Origin: Rubrivivax sp.
GTDB lineage: Bacteria; Pseudomonadota; Gammaproteobacteria; Burkholderiales; Burkholderiaceae_C
Direction of reading: 5' to 3'
Assembly: GCA_025458805.1 (NCBI GenBank)
Contig: JALORQ010000035.1
Span: 1-34,452 of the forward strand
Length of the DNA stretch: 34,452 nucleotides
A model generated the notes under the pieces. The model was not told the DNA's origin. It ran no database searches and saw only the letters and a list, made by a program, of their open reading frames with translations. Position numbers and translations under genes: made by a program. This document shows, piece by piece, positions 31,501 to 34,452 of the stretch (the stretch's first letter is position 1; each line of letters starts with the position of its first letter).

Positions 31501-34452
31501 CGCGCCTACGCGATGGCCGGCTTCGGCCCCGAGACGGTCGGGCTGTTCGAGGCGCATGGCACCGGCACGGTCGCCGGCGACACCGCCGAGCTCGAGAGCA
31601 CGGCCGCGATGATCCGCGAGGCCGGCGGCACGCCGCGCAGCGCGGTCGTCGGCTCGGTGAAGACGATGATCGGCCACACCAAGGCGACCGCGGGCGTCGC
31701 CGGCCTGGTCAAGGCCGCGCTCGCGCTGCACCACCGCGTGCTGCCGCCGCACCTGCACGTGCAGGTGCCCAACGAGCGGTTGCGCGACCCGTCGAGCCCG
31801 CTGTACGTGCTCGACGAGGCCCGGCCCTGGGTCGCGGGCACGCAGCCGCGGCGCGCGGCGTGCAGCGCGTTCGGCTTCGGCGGCACCAACTTCCACGTCG
31901 TGCTCGAGGAGTACGCACGCGAGTACCGGCCCTGGCTCGAGCCGGTGACCAGCGACCACTGGCCGGCCGAACTGCTGATCTGGTCGGCGTCCGACCGCGA
32001 CGCGCTGCTGGCAGCGCTGCGCGCCTTCCGGGCTCAGCTGCCGCTGCCGGCCACCGTCGCGCTGCGCGACGTCGCGGCGACGCTGGCCTCGGCCTGGGAC
32101 GGCGAGGCCACCGAGCGCTTCGCGCTGGTCGTGCGCGGGCTCGACGAGGCGGTCGCGCGGGTCGACGCCGCGTTGGCTGCGCTGGCCGGGGGGTCGATGC
32201 TGCCGCCAGGAGTCTGGCACCGCAGCGGCCCGCCGCCCGCCGGCAAGGTCGCGGTGCTGTTTCCGGGCCAGGGCTCGCAGTACCCGGGGATGGGGCGCGA
32301 GCTCGCGGTGCACTTCCGTGAGCCGGCCGAGGCGCTCGGCGACGCCGACCGCGTGCTGGCCGACGACTTCGAGGCCCGCTTCGGCGCCGGATCGCGGCTG
32401 TCGCGTTTCTTGCACCCGCGCGGCGCGTACGACGAGGCGGCCCAGGGGGCCGCCCGCGCGGCGCTGACGTCGACCGACGTCGCGCAGCCTGCGCTCGGCG
32501 CCATCGAGGTCGGGCTGTGGCGGCTGATGCAGCGCTTCGGACTGAAGGCCGACATGGTCGCCGGGCACAGCTACGGCGAGTTCGTCGCGCTGCACGTGGC
32601 CGGCGCCATCGACTTCGCGGCGCTGATGGCGTTGTCTGCCGCGCGCGGCCGGTTCATCGTCGATGCCGCGCGGGACGCCGGTGCCGAGCTCGGCACCATG
32701 GCCGCGGCGACGGCATCGCGCGATGCCGTCGAGCGCGCGATTGCAGGAATCGAAGGCGTCGTCGTGGCCAACCACAACGCACCGGCGCAGAGCATCCTCT
32801 CGGGCCCTCACGCGGCGGTGCAGGCGGCGCTCGAACGTCTCGCCGCGCAGGGCATCGAGGCCCAGCCGATCCCGGTCGCGGCGGCCTTCCACTCGGCCCT
32901 GATGCGGCCGGCGCAGGCGCCCTTGGCGGCGCTGGTCGATGCCACGCCCTGGCAGCCGGTCGCGCTGCCGGTGTATGCCAACACGACCGCGGCACCGCAC
33001 CCGGCGGATGCCGATGCGTCGCGGCGGCTGATGGCCGAGCATCTTGTGCGTCCGGTCGAGTGGGTGGCCGAGGTCGAGGCCATGTACCGCGACGGTGCCC
33101 GCGTCTTCGTCGAGGTGGGGCCGAAGACCGTGCTGACGCGCCTCGTGGCACGCATCCTCGACGGGCGCGAGCATGTCGCGGTCGCGCTCGACGACGGGCA
33201 GGGCCTCGCCGGTTGGCTCGGTGCCGTCGGTCAGCTGCTGCTCGCCGGCGTCGCGATCGACGTGCAGGCGCTGTTCGATCGGCGCGACTGCAGGCCCGGC
33301 GATCCGCAGCGTCTGGCGCTGCTGGCGCGCGAGACGCCCCTTCCGAAGACCGCGTGGTGGCTCAACGGCAGCGGCGCGCGTCGCGTCGGCGAGCCGGTGC
33401 GGCAGATCGGCGTGACGCTCGAGCAGGCCCGGTCCGCGCCCGCGATGCCGCCGCGCGGCGACGCGCCCGCAGCGGCCGCGTCGCCGGTTGCCGTACCCGC
33501 GCCTGCCGGCGAACACCCTTCGTCCGACCCCCCGTCCCCGCGTGCGCCGTCGGCAGCCCCGGCCGCTGCGCCCTCGCCGCAGCCGCGACCGGCGGTCACC
33601 CATCCCACCCCCCATGCCGCCCCGAGGAGGACCCTTCGCATGGACGACCGACGACCGCCCCCGGTCACTGCCGATGCGGCGGTGCTGGCGGCCTACTTCG
33701 ACACGATGCGCCAGTTCCTGGAGACCCAGGAACGGGTGATGTCGGCGTACCTCGGCCAGGCGCCGTCGCTGCCTGCCGGAATGCGCATGCCGAGGCCGCC
33801 GGTCTCGCTGCCGGCCGTTGCACAGCCCGCGCCGACGCTGCCGCAGCCTGTGGCCGTGGCTCCGATGGCCTTGCCCGCCGCGGCCCCTGTGGCGCCGCGT
33901 GCCCCCGCCCCTGTGGCTGTCCCCGCGCCGGCGCCCGCCGCGGCGGCACATGCGGCCCCGGCGCAGCCCGCGCCGCCCGTCGCCGCCGCGCCGGCCCCTG
34001 CGGCAGCCGCCGCGGCGTCGGGCGGCCTGACCCGCGGCGCGATGCAGGACATGCTGCTCGGCATCGTCGAGCAGAAGACCGGCTACCCGAAGGACATGGT
34101 CGGCCTGGACCAGAACCTCGAGTCCGACCTCGGCATCGACTCGATCAAGCGCGTCGAGATCGTCGGCGCGATGCTGCAGGGGCTGCCCGAAGCCGTGCGC
34201 GCCGCTCTGGCCGACAGCCGGGGCAAGCTCAACACGCAGCCGACGCTGGCGGGAATGCTCGACCTGCTGACCGCGGCGGCCGGCGCCGGGGCGGGCGCTC
34301 AGGCGGCCGCATCGGAGGCCCGCGTCCCTTTTGATTCGGCCGGGGCGGAACCCCAGGCGGCGTCCCGCCTGCCGTCCCGGCATGTCGTCGAATCCGTGGC
34401 CGAGGCGCCGGACGCGCGCGCCTCGCGCCGGCTGCAGGTTGGTCGCTTCGTC
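28525..34452 (+). CDS. Giant PfaA-like iterative polyketide/fatty-acid synthase, 3' end beyond window
   Basis: The frame reads open for 1976 codons to the last base, so the gene continues outside. It starts at ATG 28525 after GAGGTGA (28514-28520). Domains in order: NPD-like domain 1 (about 1-235, KGNESGGLVGE from Lys133), NPD-like domain 2 (about 310-600, GRECGGHIGP at 454-463, the FMN-site type of PfaD), KS (689-1128; Cys876 in DAACASSL, His1011 in EAHGTGT, His1051 in GHTKATAG), AT (1242-1560; Ser1349 in GHSYGE, FHS with His1456, a malonyl-type pattern), Ala/Pro linkers around a short helix, and an ACP (about 1835-1915; Ser1873 in LGIDSIKRVEI, the PUFA-synthase form). Further reducing domains probably follow. 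It should build a long or polyunsaturated acyl chain or polyketide from malonyl-CoA in the cytoplasm; the product is unknown. Confidence 0.92.
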   Translation, partial: MPKFETLVFTPSGWHAATLAVAACRAGAVGVVDAQFDRGAARGVGLIESLAAGGTAGLGLRAPRLDVDAIGSLAGLVARGALRWLIVDVADAERLADALRPLRASGLLVLGEVWQAPGTVAVDAGAFDGLIVKGNESGGLVGEDATFILLQKWLGRTEVPLYVRGGLTPQVAAACAAVGVAGGVLDSQVLLFDEAGLPPATRAVIAALSGNETVAAGDGERGEYLRVLSRPGHAVAKAFIAEAEGLAQEELLRLAEGRMGWDDPKSGLLPVGHDVCFAAAWRERHGHLAALLADIDRAVGRSLRVVAARPPLAERAALAQAFGIRLPIVQGPMTRVSDVAEFALAVAEGGALPMVAFALLKGEALERLLAKTAALLGDRPWGIGLLGFAPQALLDEQLAAAIPHRPRYAIIAGGRPDQAVRLEAAGVPTFLHVPSAALVPMFVQEGARRFIFEGRECGGHIGPLSSFVLWSTMVDKLVELIDGRKVAASELELVFAGGIHDTVSSAMLQVLVAPLVERGAPVGVLMGSAYLFTQEIVASGAIVPRFQQEVLACEHTVNLESGPGHASRCAYTPFARDFFRQRAQLRRDRVPGDEARRVLDDLILGRLRIASKGTVRAGDSGALQRLDESRQHEEGMYMLGQVATLRDRVTTIAALHDEVTRGAADLLRARAAATGAADDRVLPAAAPADVAIVGIACLLPKADGTRAYWENILAKVDAITEIPSHRWDWRLYFDADRSRPDHIYSKWGGFLDDLAFDPARYGMPPNAVKSVDPMQLMALEVARRTLEDAGYDRRPFDRERASVIVGASGGAGDVGQQYGLRSELPRFTGTLPHDVAGRLPEWTEDTFAGILLNVVSGRIANRLNFGGLNFTVDAACASSLTAVYHGVAELVAGRSDFVVAGGVDTVQGPFGYLCFSKTQALSPRGRCRTFDSTGDGIVISEGIAMVALKRLADAERDGDRIYAVIKGVGGSSDGNAKGMTAPLPAGQMRAMRRAYAMAGFGPETVGLFEAHGTGTVAGDTAELESTAAMIREAGGTPRSAVVGSVKTMIGHTKATAGVAGLVKAALALHHRVLPPHLHVQVPNERLRDPSSPLYVLDEARPWVAGTQPRRAACSAFGFGGTNFHVVLEEYAREYRPWLEPVTSDHWPAELLIWSASDRDALLAALRAFRAQLPLPATVALRDVAATLASAWDGEATERFALVVRGLDEAVARVDAALAALAGGSMLPPGVWHRSGPPPAGKVAVLFPGQGSQYPGMGRELAVHFREPAEALGDADRVLADDFEARFGAGSRLSRFLHPRGAYDEAAQGAARAALTSTDVAQPALGAIEVGLWRLMQRFGLKADMVAGHSYGEFVALHVAGAIDFAALMALSAARGRFIVDAARDAGAELGTMAAATASRDAVERAIAGIEGVVVANHNAPAQSILSGPHAAVQAALERLAAQGIEAQPIPVAAAFHSALMRPAQAPLAALVDATPWQPVALPVYANTTAAPHPADADASRRLMAEHLVRPVEWVAEVEAMYRDGARVFVEVGPKTVLTRLVARILDGREHVAVALDDGQGLAGWLGAVGQLLLAGVAIDVQALFDRRDCRPGDPQRLALLARETPLPKTAWWLNGSGARRVGEPVRQIGVTLEQARSAPAMPPRGDAPAAAASPVAVPAPAGEHPSSDPPSPRAPSAAPAAAPSPQPRPAVTHPTPHAAPRRTLRMDDRRPPPVTADAAVLAAYFDTMRQFLETQERVMSAYLGQAPSLPAGMRMPRPPVSLPAVAQPAPTLPQPVAVAPMALPAAAPVAPRAPAPVAVPAPAPAAAAHAAPAQPAPPVAAAPAPAAAAAASGGLTRGAMQDMLLGIVEQKTGYPKDMVGLDQNLESDLGIDSIKRVEIVGAMLQGLPEAVRAALADSRGKLNTQPTLAGMLDLLTAAAGAGAGAQAAASEARVPFDSAGAEPQAASRLPSRHVVESVAEAPDARASRRLQVGRFV
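33625..33642 (+). promoter_or_regulatory. Internal in-frame ribosome binding site and ATG within the synthase
   Basis: AGGAGG at 33625-33630 is followed after nine bases by ATG at 33640, in the same frame as the synthase. The reading from there (MDDRRPPPVTADAAVLAAYF) begins the segment with the short helix and the ACP. The site lies between two Ala/Pro-rich linkers, where a protein break would do little harm. Confidence 0.4.

Noticed and set aside
33430-34030. Ala/Pro-rich repeats considered as a tandem repeat or CRISPR-like array
   Set aside because: They are low-complexity protein linkers in the synthase; units differ in length and sequence, and there are no regular spacers.
28480-34383. 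A 1967-codon open frame on the minus strand opposite the synthase
   Set aside because: It is the antisense shadow of the GC-rich synthase. It shows no domain, is rich in Arg/Gly/His, and the plus strand carries complete KS, AT and ACP motifs in one frame.

Overview
The window is GC-rich, densely coded bacterial DNA with very short gaps, frequent 4-nt ATGA/GTGA gene overlaps and several GTG starts. A tripartite tricarboxylate transporter protein (TctA), a fused CysN-CysC, a NodT-type outer-membrane lipoprotein and an MFS_3 transporter together suggest a betaproteobacterium, most likely Burkholderiales. This is inferred from gene content and base composition; I cannot name a genus. No rRNA, tRNA, CRISPR array, insertion sequence or phage gene was seen, and no gap between genes exceeds 300 bases.

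Layout. (1) 1-7289, plus strand: the 3' part of tctA, an MFS_3 exporter, a gamma-glutamyltransferase family protein, a GNAT acetyltransferase, an EamA transporter and an atypical SDR. (2) 7311-15724, minus strand, read from right to left: cysD, cysNC (damaged), an SLC13/RCK permease, a PAS histidine kinase, its LuxR-type response regulator, an ornithine cyclodeaminase family protein and a TPR protein. All lie close together and may form one long transcription unit. (3) 15849-24368, plus strand: a CysQ-like phosphatase, then a tight run of a DUF11-like lipoprotein, a compact sulfatase-fold protein, a PAPS-type sulfotransferase, a small unknown coiled-coil protein, a NodT-type outer-membrane factor and a PqqD-like/M50-like/HlyD fusion, ending at a hairpin terminator. 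(4) 24470-27122, minus strand: two exported beta-propeller-like proteins. (5) 27277-34452, plus strand: an alpha/beta hydrolase, then the first 1976 codons of a giant iterative synthase (two nitronate-monooxygenase-like domains, KS, AT, ACP) that runs off the window.

How the parts may work together. Regions 2 and 3 hold every step expected for making and using PAPS: sulfate uptake (SLC13), activation (CysD/CysNC), sulfo transfer (sulfotransferase) and removal of the by-product PAP (CysQ). The sulfotransferase sits in one apparent operon with an outer-membrane channel and an inner-membrane adaptor. The working hypothesis is a locus that sulfates and exports an unknown molecule. The synthase 4 kb downstream is a possible but unproven source of that molecule.

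Main anomalies. cysNC has lost about 50-55 codons, including the GTPase P-loop, with a frameshift. The HlyD fusion carries an M50-type membrane domain whose zinc motif is gone. The synthase starts with two tandem NPD-like domains and contains a strong in-frame internal ribosome site before its ACP part.
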